Origin: Bacteroidales bacterium UBA3630
GTDB taxonomy: Bacteria > Bacteroidota > Bacteroidia > Bacteroidales > P3
Direction: 5' to 3'
NCBI GenBank assembly: GCA_002373995.1
Contig: DFLB01000008.1
Span: 53,948-70,164, forward strand
DNA length: 16,217 bases
Shown here piece after piece: positions 6,336-13,923 of the stretch. The translations under genes were made by a program, and so were the position numbers. The number at the start of each line of letters is the position of its first letter. Position 1 is the first letter of the stretch. Under the pieces are notes generated by a model. It saw only the letters and a program-made list of their open reading frames with translations. It was not told the DNA's origin and did no database searches.

Positions 6336-7189
6336 AGGCTGTTGTAGTTGGGACTGAAGGTGTCGCCACCGTCAAGCCGTCCCGTTGTCAACCCCTTTTT
6401 GAGCCACTTCATGCGCTGCTGCGAGGTGCCGTGGGTGAAGCTCTCGGGCACGCTGTAGCCGCGCGCCTGCTTCTGCAGGTAGTCGTCGCCTATCTTCTGC
6501 GCCGCATTGATGGCCTCCTCGAAATCGCCGGCTTCTATCGACCCGAACATCCGGTTCTCGTGGTACCCCCACACACCGGCATAGTAGTCGGCCTGCAACT
6601 CTATGCGCACGCTCGTCCTGTTCTTCTCTTTCTCGTTTTGCCGTGCCTGCAGGCTGTGCGCCTGGTCGAGGGTGCCAAGCAGGTGCTGCACGTGGTGCCC
6701 CACCTCGTGGGCTATGACGTAGGCACAGGCAAAATCGCCGCCAGCACCCATCTGTTGCTCCATCTCGTTGAAGAAGTCAAGGTCAAGGTACAGGCACTCG
6801 TCGGCCGAGCAGTAGAACGGACCCACCGACGACGTGGCGCCGCCGCAGCCGCTCTGCACCGAGCCGTGGAAGAGCACCAGCTTAGGCGCACGGTAGCTGC
6901 CTCCAGCCTGCCGGAACAACGGTGTCCATACATCCTCGGTCGAGGCCAGTATCTGCAGGGCAAAGGTCTTGAAGGCCTCCTCCTGTGCTGTCGGGGTGTA
7001 CTCTTCAGTGGTCGGCATCTGGTTCGAGGCCACCTGCTGGATGACTTCGGACGGGTTGCGCCCCATGAGGAGCATGATGATGGCCACGATGATGGCTCCG
7101 CCGCCGCCGAGACCTGCTATCTTGGCGCCGCTGCCCTTGCCGCGCCGGTCTTCAAAATTGGTACTTTGTCTACGTCCGTTTAAATCCAT
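6332..7189 (-). CDS. ypfJ: Neutral zinc metallopeptidase, YpfJ/KPN_02809 family (Zn_peptidase)
   Basis: 285 residues, normal for the family. A cytoplasmic N-terminal stretch with the typical opening (GRRQSTNFEDRRG) is followed by one membrane segment (about 27-43), then an extracytoplasmic zinc peptidase domain. The active site HEVGHH is at 161-166, the probable third zinc ligand is in RIELQADYYAG (E197), and the conserved FTHGTSQQR lies at 251-259. Two Cys pairs (C115, C127, C132, C155) could form disulfides. It is a predicted inner-membrane-anchored peptidase facing the periplasm. The substrate is unknown for the family. Last gene of the minus-strand operon, 37 bp after the glycosyltransferase stop. 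Its stop overlaps the convergent plus-strand stop by 4 bp. Confidence 0.93.
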   Translation of the reverse strand: MDLNGRRQSTNFEDRRGKGSGAKIAGLGGGGAIIVAIIMLLMGRNPSEVIQQVASNQMPTTEEYTPTAQEEAFKTFALQILASTEDVWTPLFRQAGGSYRAPKLVLFHGSVQSGCGGATSSVGPFYCSADECLYLDLDFFNEMEQQMGAGGDFACAYVIAHEVGHHVQHLLGTLDQAHSLQARQNEKEKNRTSVRIELQADYYAGVWGYHENRMFGSIEAGDFEEAINAAQKIGDDYLQKQARGYSVPESFTHGTSQQRMKWLKKGLTTGRLDGGDTFSPNYNSL

Positions 7190-7215
7190 ATTGTTATTGT
7201 ATATATAATTTATAA

Positions 7216-7236
7216 ATTCTCAATTCTCAACTCTCA
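7216..7236 (-). repeat. Three heptamers (consensus ATTCTCA on plus) spanning the glycosyltransferase stop
   Basis: ATTCTCA at 7216-7222 and 7223-7229, ACTCTCA at 7230-7236. On the coding (minus) strand this reads TTGAGAA-type units. The TGA stop of the upstream glycosyltransferase (7227-7229) is supplied by the second unit. Because 7 is not a multiple of 3, consecutive units put TGA into successive frames. A perfect 12-bp palindrome, AATTTATAAATT, abuts it at 7207-7218. Confidence 0.75.
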
Positions 7237-8453
7237 AGTATCTCCTCGAGGGGGTGGACAGCTGCGGTCCACGAGTAGTGCTCCATAACAAAGCGATGAC
7301 CGCTCTCGGCAACGGTGTCGTGCAGCTCGTCGATAGTCAGCTTCAGAATTCTTTCCGCTATCTCCTCGGCACTGTCGCCCACCAGCAGGTGCTCCCAAGG
7401 CGTAGCTCCTATGGGGTTGGCTGCCAACGAGGTGGTGACGCACGGCAACCCCATCGACATGGCTTCCAGCAACTTGTTCTGCATCCCGCTGCCAATGCGC
7501 ATAGGGGCTACGAAGATGCGCGCCGAGGCATAGGCTTCGCGTATGTCAGGCAGACGCCCGCTGACGGCAACATGTGGCCCGGCCAGTGCACGCACAGCAG
7601 GCTTCGGTTCGGCGCCGGCAATGAGCACATTGATGCCGTGCGGTTGCTGCTTCCACACCAATGGCATTATCTCTTTCACCAACCAGCACGCCGCATCGAC
7701 ATTCGGTGCGTATGCCATATTGCCGGTGAAGACGATGGTGTATTTATTGAGTTGCGGATAGTGGGCCGTGGGTCGTGGATTGGTAGCATCACTACCCACT
7801 GCTCCCTGCCCACAGTCAACTGCCAACTGCCAACTGCCAACTCTAAAATATTCTGTGTCCACGCCGTTGGGCACAAGGTGCACCTCCGGGCTGATGGCCT
7901 CGCGGTCGGCAGGGGCGATGACGGTGGTGGCGTCGAAGAGTTGCAAAGCCTGCTGCTCAGTGCGTTGCAAGGCTTTCGCTTCGTACTGCAGCAAGAGTCG
8001 CATCAAGCCGTGCGACTGCTCCTTGCGCCGTCTTGCATTGAGCGAAAGCGCATCCTGATAGTCGAGCACCTTGCGGCAGGTCGATCCCGTCACGGTAGGC
8101 ATCGTGCGCACCATCTGGCAGTACACCACGTCGGGCTGCACCTGTGCCTCCCACCGGGCATAGGCTTTCTGCGCTCGGCGCGAACTCCAGTAGCCCACTT
8201 GCAGCGGCTGGCCGCTGATGAAGGCTTTCAGTACTCCCCATGCGCTCTCCCACCAGTGTATCTCGCAGTAGTCGACGGCGGTGCAGATGGTGTGCAAGTG
8301 GTCGTAGTCGTCGTGGTTTACCCGGCTGTGCGTCAGAGCGAAGAGGTACACCTCGTGCCGCCTGCCCAACTCCACTATCTGGTGGTAGGCACGCAACTTG
8401 TCGCCCTTGTCGAGAGGGTAGGGGAAACGGGGCAGCACAACGAGTATCTTCAT
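7227..8453 (-). CDS. GT-B glycosyltransferase (GT4-like, TIGR03087-type) with a heptamer-repeat insertion
   Basis: 408 residues. The N-terminal Rossmann domain opens with MKILVVLPRFPYPLDKGDKLR, a typical start for sugar transferases of the TIGR03087 type. The C-terminal nucleotide-sugar-binding domain carries IVFTGNMAYAPNVDA (240-254), GSGMQNKLLEAMSMGLPCVTT (321-341) and the probable catalytic or binding Glu E330. The expected role is cytoplasmic transfer of a sugar from a nucleotide sugar in polysaccharide or glycoconjugate synthesis. Residues 204-231 (DNA 7761-7844) are encoded by twelve consecutive 7-bp units. Removing them joins VPNGVDTEYF directly to YPQLNKYTIVFTGNM, which looks like an ordinary family linker. 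Start ATG 8453 is 19 bp after the parC stop. The stop lies in another heptamer repeat. Confidence 0.88.
   Translation of the reverse strand: MKILVVLPRFPYPLDKGDKLRAYHQIVELGRRHEVYLFALTHSRVNHDDYDHLHTICTAVDYCEIHWWESAWGVLKAFISGQPLQVGYWSSRRAQKAYARWEAQVQPDVVYCQMVRTMPTVTGSTCRKVLDYQDALSLNARRRKEQSHGLMRLLLQYEAKALQRTEQQALQLFDATTVIAPADREAISPEVHLVPNGVDTEYFRVGSWQLAVDCGQGAVGSDATNPRPTAHYPQLNKYTIVFTGNMAYAPNVDAACWLVKEIMPLVWKQQPHGINVLIAGAEPKPAVRALAGPHVAVSGRLPDIREAYASARIFVAPMRIGSGMQNKLLEAMSMGLPCVTTSLAANPIGATPWEHLLVGDSAEEIAERILKLTIDELHDTVAESGHRFVMEHYSWTAAVHPLEEILES
7761..7844 (-). repeat. 84-bp in-frame heptamer block inside the glycosyltransferase
   Basis: Twelve units of 7 bp in unbroken register on plus: three GTGGGYC-like units (7761-7781), two irregular units, then CCACTGC-like units, three perfect CAACTGC (7817-7837) and CAACTCT (7838-7844). 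The length is 28 codons exactly, and the block begins and ends on codon boundaries of the host gene. The sense strand contains no in-frame stop. It encodes the interdomain linker residues 204-231 (RVGSWQLAV...). The repeat register is plain in the sequence. Its origin is unknown. Confidence 0.8.
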
Positions 8454-8456
8454 GTT

Positions 8457-8477
8457 AACTCAACGCTAAACACTAAA
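8457..8477 (-). repeat. Degenerate heptamers filling the parC-glycosyltransferase gap
   Basis: On plus, AACTCAA, CGCTAAA and CACTAAA occur at 8457-8463, 8464-8470 and 8471-8477. On the coding strand they read TTTAGTG, TTTAGCG, TTGAGTT, with the parC TAG stop (8473-8475) inside the first. Only two units are close to each other, so this is weaker than the other sites. Confidence 0.45.
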
Positions 8478-11166
8478 ACAACTGTGTCTGGGTGCCTTCC
8501 GCAAAACCTTGGCGGTCGTCAGGCAGTTCTGATGCGGCGGGCTCGTCGGCAGGATCTGGCTCTTCCTCTATCGGCTCCGGATCGGGCTTGACGGGCGGCA
8601 GCCAGTTGTATTGCTCGACGGCAAAAGTGGTGACACGTTTGCCCTTGGCCTTGCTGCTCTTCACCCCGATGAAGTCCTCCACTTCGATAATCTCGCTCTG
8701 TATCTTCTTGCCGCTTTCGGGTGTGTACACCACCTCCAGGCGGGGGTAGCAGTCCATGTTGATGGTCATCAGCTCGCTGCCGTCGTCGTCTAAGAATGAG
8801 GCCTTGCGGTCGGTGGTCTCGGGAGTGAAGCGTTTGAGGTAAGGGTAGCCCTCGGGGGAACGGTAAAGCGCCGTTACGATGGGGTTCTCGGCCGACCCTA
8901 CTGTCGCTTTGGGGTTGAACTTGCGCAACTCTGTCAGGTCGTCGTCATAGTGGTTGGCCAGGTCGAAGGTAGTCGTGCGGTAGGTGCCCGATTGGTTGAT
9001 GGCCAGTATCTTGTCTGTGCCTTTGAACTCGCCAAGGTAGCGCCCCGCCTCGTTGACGTTGAGCCGCTTCACACTCTCGTCGAACCATATCTTCCGTGCA
9101 CTCAGCGTGCTGATGCCCTCGTCTTTGAGGTTGATGCTACGCACTGCGTTGCGGGTAAGAATATTGCCGATGGATTGACGCCCCTTGATGGCCAAGGTCT
9201 TGAAGTCGAACTCGAAGGATACCTTCTTTATCTTGGGACTGCTGACATGGTGCACAGTCACCACTTCGGCCTCGCCGTTGGGGTTGGCGGTGAAATAGAG
9301 CACCTTGCTCCCGCGGGTGCCCTTGGTGAGCGGGTAGTCGCGGTCGCGCGTGATGGCCGTCACGCTGAAACGTTTCACCATGGCATAGCCCGCCGTGCCG
9401 TCGCGGTAGATCATATTGTATACGGTGCGCTCGTCGCGTTTGCGGAAGACGCTGACGTAGAGCAGCTCCTTGCACTCCTGCGACCCTACGAACCCTTTCT
9501 CCTGCACCTTTGTAACCATAAAGGTGCCGTCGCGTCGGAAGACGATGATGTCGTCCATCTTTGAACATTCGCACGCCACCTCGACACCCTCCTCGCGTTT
9601 GAGTCCCCAGCCGGCAAATCCTGTCTGGTAGTTCACATACAGCTTCTCGTTGGCGATGGCCACCTGGGTGGCTTCGATGTCGTCAAAGTTGCGTATCTCT
9701 GTCTTGCGTTCGCGTCCTTTGCCGTATTTCTTGAGTATATCCTGGAAGTAGCGGATGGCATAGTCGGTCAGGTGGGCCAGGTGGTTCTTGACCTCCTCTA
9801 TGGTCATCTCGATGCTCTCTATTTCGTCGTTGGCCTTCTTGATGTCAAACTTGCTGATTTTCCGCACCGGTTTCTCGGTCAGCTTGAGAACATCGTCGCG
9901 TGTAATGTCGCGTTTGAAACGTTTGCGGTAGGGGCCGAATGCTGCCAGCATGTCGTCCACCTGTTCGTCCCAGCTGACGCTGTCCTTGCGCTCCATCTTT
10001 TTGTATATCCCCTTCTCGAAGAAGAGCTTTTCGAGGCTCACCCAGTGCCACCGGTCTTCCAATTCAGCCAGCTGGATTTCCAGTTCCTGCCGCAGCAGGT
10101 CGCGCGTGCGGTAGGTGTTGTGTCTCAGAATGTCGCTGGCGGTCATGAAGACGGGCTTCTCGTTGACGATGACGCAGGTCTGCGGCGAGAAGCTTATCTG
10201 GCACGACGTGAAGGCATACAGGGCGTCGATGGTCTGGTCGGGACTCACGCCGGCGGGCAGGTAGACCACTATTTCCACCTCGGCGGCTGTGTTGTCGTCA
10301 ACCCTTTTGATTTTAATCTTGCCTTTCTCGTTGGCTTTCAGTATGCTGTCTATGAGGACGTCGGTGGTGACGGTATAGGGCAATTCGGTGATGACGATGG
10401 CTTTGCGCTTCTCGTCGTAGTGCATCTTGGCCCTGATGCGCAGGCGTCCGCCGAGGGCGGCATCGTTGTACTTGCTCACGTCGATCAAGCCGCCGGTGGG
10501 GAAGTCGGGGTATATCTCGAACTCTTCTTCGCGCAGTATTTTGATGCTGGCCTCCAGCAGTTCGCAGAAGTTGTAGGGCAGGATGACGCTTGTCAGAGTG
10601 ACGGCGATACCTTTCGTGCCCTGTGCCAACAGCAGGGGAAACTTGATAGGCAGGCTGACGGGCTCCTGTTTGCGGCCGTCGTAGGAGGGCTTCCATTGGG
10701 TGGTCTTGGGATTGAAAACCACTTCTTTGGCGAACTTCGACAGGCGTGCCTCGATGTATCGTCCCGCTGCAGCATCGTCGCCGGTGAGTATGTTGCCCCA
10801 GTTGCCCTGGCAGTCGATGAGGAGTTCTTTCTGGCCAAGGTTGACCAGCGCATCTTTGATCGAGGCGTCGCCGTGGGGGTGGTACTGCATGGTGTTGCCC
10901 ACGATGTTGGCCACCTTTGTGTAGCGCCCGTCGTCGGTCTCGCGCATGGCGTGGAGGATGCGGCGCTGCACCGGCTTCAATCCGTCGTCGATATCGGGCA
11001 CCGAACGGTCGAGGATCACGTCGCTGGCATAGTCTATCCAGTAGTCCTTGAACATTCCGTTCAGCGACAGTGTAGATCCCTCGCCGTTCTCGGTATTTTC
11101 TACCGTTTCGGCGCTTTCCAGGTTCTCTTCTTCAGGGTGGAGGTTATCTTGTTCTTCGTAGTCCAT
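8473..11166 (-). CDS. parC: DNA topoisomerase IV subunit A (ParC)
   Basis: 897 residues. It is the DNA breakage-rejoining subunit of type IIA topoisomerase IV, acting with ParE to decatenate sister chromosomes. An acidic N-terminal tail (1-36) precedes the breakage domain: SVPDIDDGLKPVQRRILHAM (55-74), HPHGD (96-100) and the catalytic tyrosine Y137 in AAAGRYIEARLSKFA. The C-terminal half is a beta-pinwheel-like region followed by a Pro/Asp/Glu-rich tail ending QTQLF. The SVPDIDDGLKPVQRR version, together with the acidic tail, fits Bacteroidetes ParC better than GyrA. ParE is not in the window. ATG 11166 follows the lepB stop by 24 bp, a gap made of heptamer repeats. The gene sits mid-operon, and no own promoter is seen. 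Confidence 0.95.
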   Translation of the reverse strand: MDYEEQDNLHPEEENLESAETVENTENGEGSTLSLNGMFKDYWIDYASDVILDRSVPDIDDGLKPVQRRILHAMRETDDGRYTKVANIVGNTMQYHPHGDASIKDALVNLGQKELLIDCQGNWGNILTGDDAAAGRYIEARLSKFAKEVVFNPKTTQWKPSYDGRKQEPVSLPIKFPLLLAQGTKGIAVTLTSVILPYNFCELLEASIKILREEEFEIYPDFPTGGLIDVSKYNDAALGGRLRIRAKMHYDEKRKAIVITELPYTVTTDVLIDSILKANEKGKIKIKRVDDNTAAEVEIVVYLPAGVSPDQTIDALYAFTSCQISFSPQTCVIVNEKPVFMTASDILRHNTYRTRDLLRQELEIQLAELEDRWHWVSLEKLFFEKGIYKKMERKDSVSWDEQVDDMLAAFGPYRKRFKRDITRDDVLKLTEKPVRKISKFDIKKANDEIESIEMTIEEVKNHLAHLTDYAIRYFQDILKKYGKGRERKTEIRNFDDIEATQVAIANEKLYVNYQTGFAGWGLKREEGVEVACECSKMDDIIVFRRDGTFMVTKVQEKGFVGSQECKELLYVSVFRKRDERTVYNMIYRDGTAGYAMVKRFSVTAITRDRDYPLTKGTRGSKVLYFTANPNGEAEVVTVHHVSSPKIKKVSFEFDFKTLAIKGRQSIGNILTRNAVRSINLKDEGISTLSARKIWFDESVKRLNVNEAGRYLGEFKGTDKILAINQSGTYRTTTFDLANHYDDDLTELRKFNPKATVGSAENPIVTALYRSPEGYPYLKRFTPETTDRKASFLDDDGSELMTINMDCYPRLEVVYTPESGKKIQSEIIEVEDFIGVKSSKAKGKRVTTFAVEQYNWLPPVKPDPEPIEEEPDPADEPAASELPDDRQGFAEGTQTQLF

Positions 11167-11167
11167 C

Positions 11168-11195
11168 GTTCAAAGTTCAACGTTCATCATTCATC
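11168..11195 (-). repeat. Four heptamers filling the lepB-parC gap and carrying the lepB stop
   Basis: On plus: GTTCAAA 11168-11174, GTTCAAC 11175-11181, GTTCATC 11182-11188, ATTCATC 11189-11195. They occupy the whole spacer between the two genes, and the lepB TGA stop (11191-11193) lies in the outermost unit. On the coding strand the outer two units contain TGA, as do the inner ones (TTTGAAC, GTTGAAC), so several frames are closed. Confidence 0.8.
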
Positions 11196-12750
11196 TTGCG
11201 CTTGCATCGCGGAACAGGCGTTCGGTACGCACGCGGTGGTGGTCCTTGTCGCGGCTGAAGTAGATGGTTCTTGCCTTGCCGGTGATATGGTCTTCTGGCA
11301 CAAAGCCCCAGAAACGGCTGTCCACACTGTTGTGCCTGTTGTCGCCCATCATCCAGTAGTAGTCCATCTTGCAGGTGTATTCCGTCGTCGGTTGTCCGTT
11401 GATGACAATCTGCCCGTCCTTCACTTCCAGGGTGTTGCCTTCGTAAACCGCTATCACGCGCTGGTAGAGGGGCAGGTTCTCAAGGGTCAGGTGCAGGGTT
11501 TCGCCCTTGGCGGGGATGTGCACCGGCCCGAAGTTGTCGACGCTCCAGTTGTAGCCCTCGGCATGGGGGAACAGGTCGCGGCCCTCGACCGAATCGGCGG
11601 GGTAGACGATGGGCTGCACATCGCGCACCTCGTACTTTGTGGCCAGCTGAGCCGCTTTCTCCCTGCTCAGGGGCAGGATGTAATAGGGGGTGCCGCTGTA
11701 GCGGGCCCGCTGCTGCGCGATGCTGATATCTTCGTAGCTGACCCCCAGATTGTCGAGCACGCGTGCAGGATTGGCTATCGGGTCAAACAGCACGCCATAG
11801 CTGAACTGGGCATCGTGGGGCGTCTCCACGGGTTTTCCGTCGATCAGCACCTGCTGGTCGACAATCTGCAGGTCCTCGCCGGGAAGCCCGATACAGCGTT
11901 TGATGAAATTCTCGCGCTTGTCTACCGGACGAACCCTTATCTTGCCGATCTCAATACGCTCGCCGAACTCGTCGAACACGCGGTCCTGTTCCACGGCCTC
12001 GATGCCGTACTTGCGCACCAGATCGTGGTAGCTGCGGTTGCTGAACTGTGCTGTGCACATTGTGTCGCCGTCGGGATAGTTGAACACTACGGCGTCGAAA
12101 CGTTTCACGTGGGTGTAGCCCGGGTAGCGATGGTAAGGCAGCTCTATCAGCTTCGAGTAGGACTCCACCTTGCCGCCCGTCAGGGGCAGCACGTTGTGCA
12201 CCAAGGGGACTGCAATGGGAGTCATGGCCACTCGCGGTCCATAGGCCAGTTTGCTCACCAGCACGTGGTCGCCCACCAGGAGGCTCTTTTCCATCGACGA
12301 AGAGGGTATGTTGTACAATTCGAAGATGTTGCCACGGATGATTACCGCTGCCACCAGCGCGAAGACAATCGAGTCGGCCCAATCGCGCCCGCCTTTTACC
12401 TTCATAGGGGGATCCACGGCCGGGTCGTGATATTCCAGACCTTTGGCCAGGCCCAGCAGCGGCAGGTAGATCCAGGGGAAGATGACCGCGAAGGTCTGTT
12501 CCCAGAAGTTGTAGCGGCGGAACACGCGTGCCGTTTCCACCACCAGCAGGAGGAAGCAGAACACATTGATTGCGGGAATCAGGCAGTAGAGATACCAGCG
12601 CCAGCTCTTGCCGCACATCTTGATCCAAAGCACCACGTTGTAGACCGGCACGAGTGCCTTCCACGGTGCGATGCCCGCTCTGCGGAAGACCAGGCACAGA
12701 CCGGCGATGGTCCCCACGAAATACAAAATCAACAGAATGTCGTATAGCAT
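11191..12750 (-). CDS. lepB: Signal peptidase I with N-terminal DUF5684-like membrane domain
   Basis: 519 residues. It cleaves signal peptides from exported proteins at the outer face of the inner membrane. Residues 1-105 form several membrane segments with a DUF5684-like pattern (ALVPVYNVVLWIKMCGKSWRW, then hydrophobic helices). A further membrane segment at about 126-139 leads into the S26 catalytic domain: nucleophile S152 in PSSSMEKSLLVGD (149-161), general-base K284 in FIKRCIGLPGE (282-292) and box E GDNRHNSVDSRFWG (469-482). A long insertion (about 305-430) between the last two boxes accounts for the size and is usual in Bacteroidetes enzymes. The three signal peptides encoded at 4640-6335 are plausible substrates. 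ATG 12750 lies 22 bp inside the end of the upstream glycosyltransferase gene, so translation is probably coupled. Confidence 0.95.
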   Translation of the reverse strand: MLYDILLILYFVGTIAGLCLVFRRAGIAPWKALVPVYNVVLWIKMCGKSWRWYLYCLIPAINVFCFLLLVVETARVFRRYNFWEQTFAVIFPWIYLPLLGLAKGLEYHDPAVDPPMKVKGGRDWADSIVFALVAAVIIRGNIFELYNIPSSSMEKSLLVGDHVLVSKLAYGPRVAMTPIAVPLVHNVLPLTGGKVESYSKLIELPYHRYPGYTHVKRFDAVVFNYPDGDTMCTAQFSNRSYHDLVRKYGIEAVEQDRVFDEFGERIEIGKIRVRPVDKRENFIKRCIGLPGEDLQIVDQQVLIDGKPVETPHDAQFSYGVLFDPIANPARVLDNLGVSYEDISIAQQRARYSGTPYYILPLSREKAAQLATKYEVRDVQPIVYPADSVEGRDLFPHAEGYNWSVDNFGPVHIPAKGETLHLTLENLPLYQRVIAVYEGNTLEVKDGQIVINGQPTTEYTCKMDYYWMMGDNRHNSVDSRFWGFVPEDHITGKARTIYFSRDKDHHRVRTERLFRDASAR

Positions 12751-13850
12751 ATATTCAACAGTTTTTCTTTTTCTTTGTTCCAGTCCATATCCTTGCGAGC
12801 GGCGGCGAAAGCCTCCTCAGTCCATTGCTTTGCCAGCACCCGTTTCACGGCTTCGGCCAGTTTTTCGGCAGGAGCGCCGTCGGCGATCACTTCGCCCACG
12901 CGGTAGCGGCGCACCACTGCTGCCATCTCCGGCAGGTTGCTCACCACCATAGGCACGCCGGCGGCTATGAAATCGCCGATGCGGTTGGGCAGTGCGTAGT
13001 GGTAGCTCAGGCACAGGTCCTCCAGCATCACCAGTCCCACGTCGGCCTGCGCTGTCAGCGGTTCCAGCTCGGCTGGCATCAGACGGCCTGTGAAGGTGAT
13101 GCGGTTGTGCCACGGCTTGAGGGAGGCGTAGTGCTTCATCTGCTCCAGCAGGTCGCCGCCACCGGCTATCACCAGATGGCATTCAGGCAACAGCTCCATT
13201 GCATCGATGGCCCAATCGACGCCCCGGCCCACATTGACGCTGCCCTGGTAGAGTAAAATCGGGAATTGAGAATTGAGAATTGAGAGTTTTGATTTTTCAA
13301 TTTTCGATTCGGATTTTTCAATATTAGCTACGTTGCGCACGACGGTCATGGAGATGCCGTATTTCAGCCGGTAGTATTCCGCTATGCTGTCGCAGACCGT
13401 CAGCAGCGCGTCGCAGCGCGGCATCAGCATGGACTCGATGGTGCGCCATACCCACTTCACCAGCGGCTTGTGTACGATTTCCGGCACTTCGGGGAAGAGC
13501 TCGTGGGCATCCATGACGAGGCGGCAGCGCAGCTGCCGTGCCGCCAGCCATCCGCCGAGGAGCGTGTCGGTGTCGTTTACCCACACTGCGTCGGGTTTCA
13601 ACCGCACCAGTTCGCGCCGCAGCTTCATGTTCAGCTCGGCGTAGAAACGCCATCCCCGAGCTGATTTTGTGTGCAGGGGGTAGCAGGCGGCCGGTAGCTG
13701 ATGGCTGGCAGGCGCCTGCGGGGCGCGGCACACGATGCTCACTTGGTAGCCTGCCTCGAGCATTGTCAGCACGTGGCGAGCAACACGGCGGTCGGTCAGC
13801 ATATCGTTGCTCACCGCCACTGCAACATGGTATGTTCTGTCTTTTTTCAA
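12729..13850 (-). CDS. GT4-like glycosyltransferase with a heptamer-repeat insertion
   Basis: 373 residues from TTG 13850. A GT-B enzyme: the N-terminal domain opens VAVAVSNDMLTDRRVARH and holds DAHELFPEVPEI. The C-terminal domain has ILLYQGSVNVGRGVDWAID, VIAGGGDL and LPNRIGDFIAAGVPMVVSNL. The expected role is sugar transfer in surface polysaccharide or glycoconjugate synthesis. The start is uncertain: the frame is open to GTG 13892, but that version would overlap the divergent promoter at 13882-13889 and add an unusual Lys-rich leader, whereas TTG 13850 gives MKKDRTYHVAVAVSND, typical of the family. Residues 176-196 are encoded by nine 7-bp units (13263-13325), again in the linker between the two domains. 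First gene of the minus operon. Its 3' end overlaps lepB by 22 bp. Confidence 0.88.
   Translation of the reverse strand: MKKDRTYHVAVAVSNDMLTDRRVARHVLTMLEAGYQVSIVCRAPQAPASHQLPAACYPLHTKSARGWRFYAELNMKLRRELVRLKPDAVWVNDTDTLLGGWLAARQLRCRLVMDAHELFPEVPEIVHKPLVKWVWRTIESMLMPRCDALLTVCDSIAEYYRLKYGISMTVVRNVANIEKSESKIEKSKLSILNSQFPILLYQGSVNVGRGVDWAIDAMELLPECHLVIAGGGDLLEQMKHYASLKPWHNRITFTGRLMPAELEPLTAQADVGLVMLEDLCLSYHYALPNRIGDFIAAGVPMVVSNLPEMAAVVRRYRVGEVIADGAPAEKLAEAVKRVLAKQWTEEAFAAARKDMDWNKEKEKLLNICYTTFC
13263..13325 (-). repeat. 63-bp in-frame heptamer block inside the first glycosyltransferase
   Basis: On plus: three perfect GAATTGA units (13263-13283), GAGTTTT, then GATTTTT/CAATTTT/CGATTCG/GATTTTT/CAATATT (13291-13325), where GATTTTTCAA recurs 21 bp apart. 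Nine units give 21 codons exactly. The plus strand reads TGA repeatedly, but the coding strand (TCAATTC) has no stop. The block encodes the interdomain linker with the repeated IEKS pattern. It is much more AT-rich than the rest of the gene. Confidence 0.8.
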
Positions 13851-13881
13851 CTCTTGAATAACGCGATTGGATTTTTTTTCG

Positions 13882-13889
13882 TATTTTTG
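13882..13889 (+). promoter_or_regulatory. Probable -7 promoter element (TATTTTTG) of the META lipoprotein operon
   Basis: TATTTTTG matches the Bacteroidetes -7 consensus TAnnTTTG, followed by CACCC and a T-rich stretch, 34 bp before the ATG at 13924. A TTG with the right -33 spacing is not evident (the nearest, at 13854-13856, is 25 bp away), so the match is partial. It lies in the divergent space between the two operons. Confidence 0.5.
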
Positions 13890-13923
13890 CACCCGATTTT
13901 TTTATTAACAACGACTGTAAACT

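Noticed and set aside
7676..7876. Short minus-strand ORF containing GSWQLAVGSWQL-like repeats
   Set aside because: An alternative frame of the heptamer block within the glycosyltransferase. Low-complexity translation of a repeat, not a gene.
7254..8591. A 445-codon plus-strand frame opposite the second glycosyltransferase
   Set aside because: Shadow of a well-supported minus-strand gene, with no domain, signal or start context of its own.
9772..12747. A 991-codon open frame on the plus strand, opposite lepB and parC
   Set aside because: It is in exact codon register with both minus-strand genes, whose gap is a multiple of 3. It stays open simply because this GC-rich genome rarely uses TTA, CTA and TCA. 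The translated product has no recognisable domain, while both antisense genes are certain.
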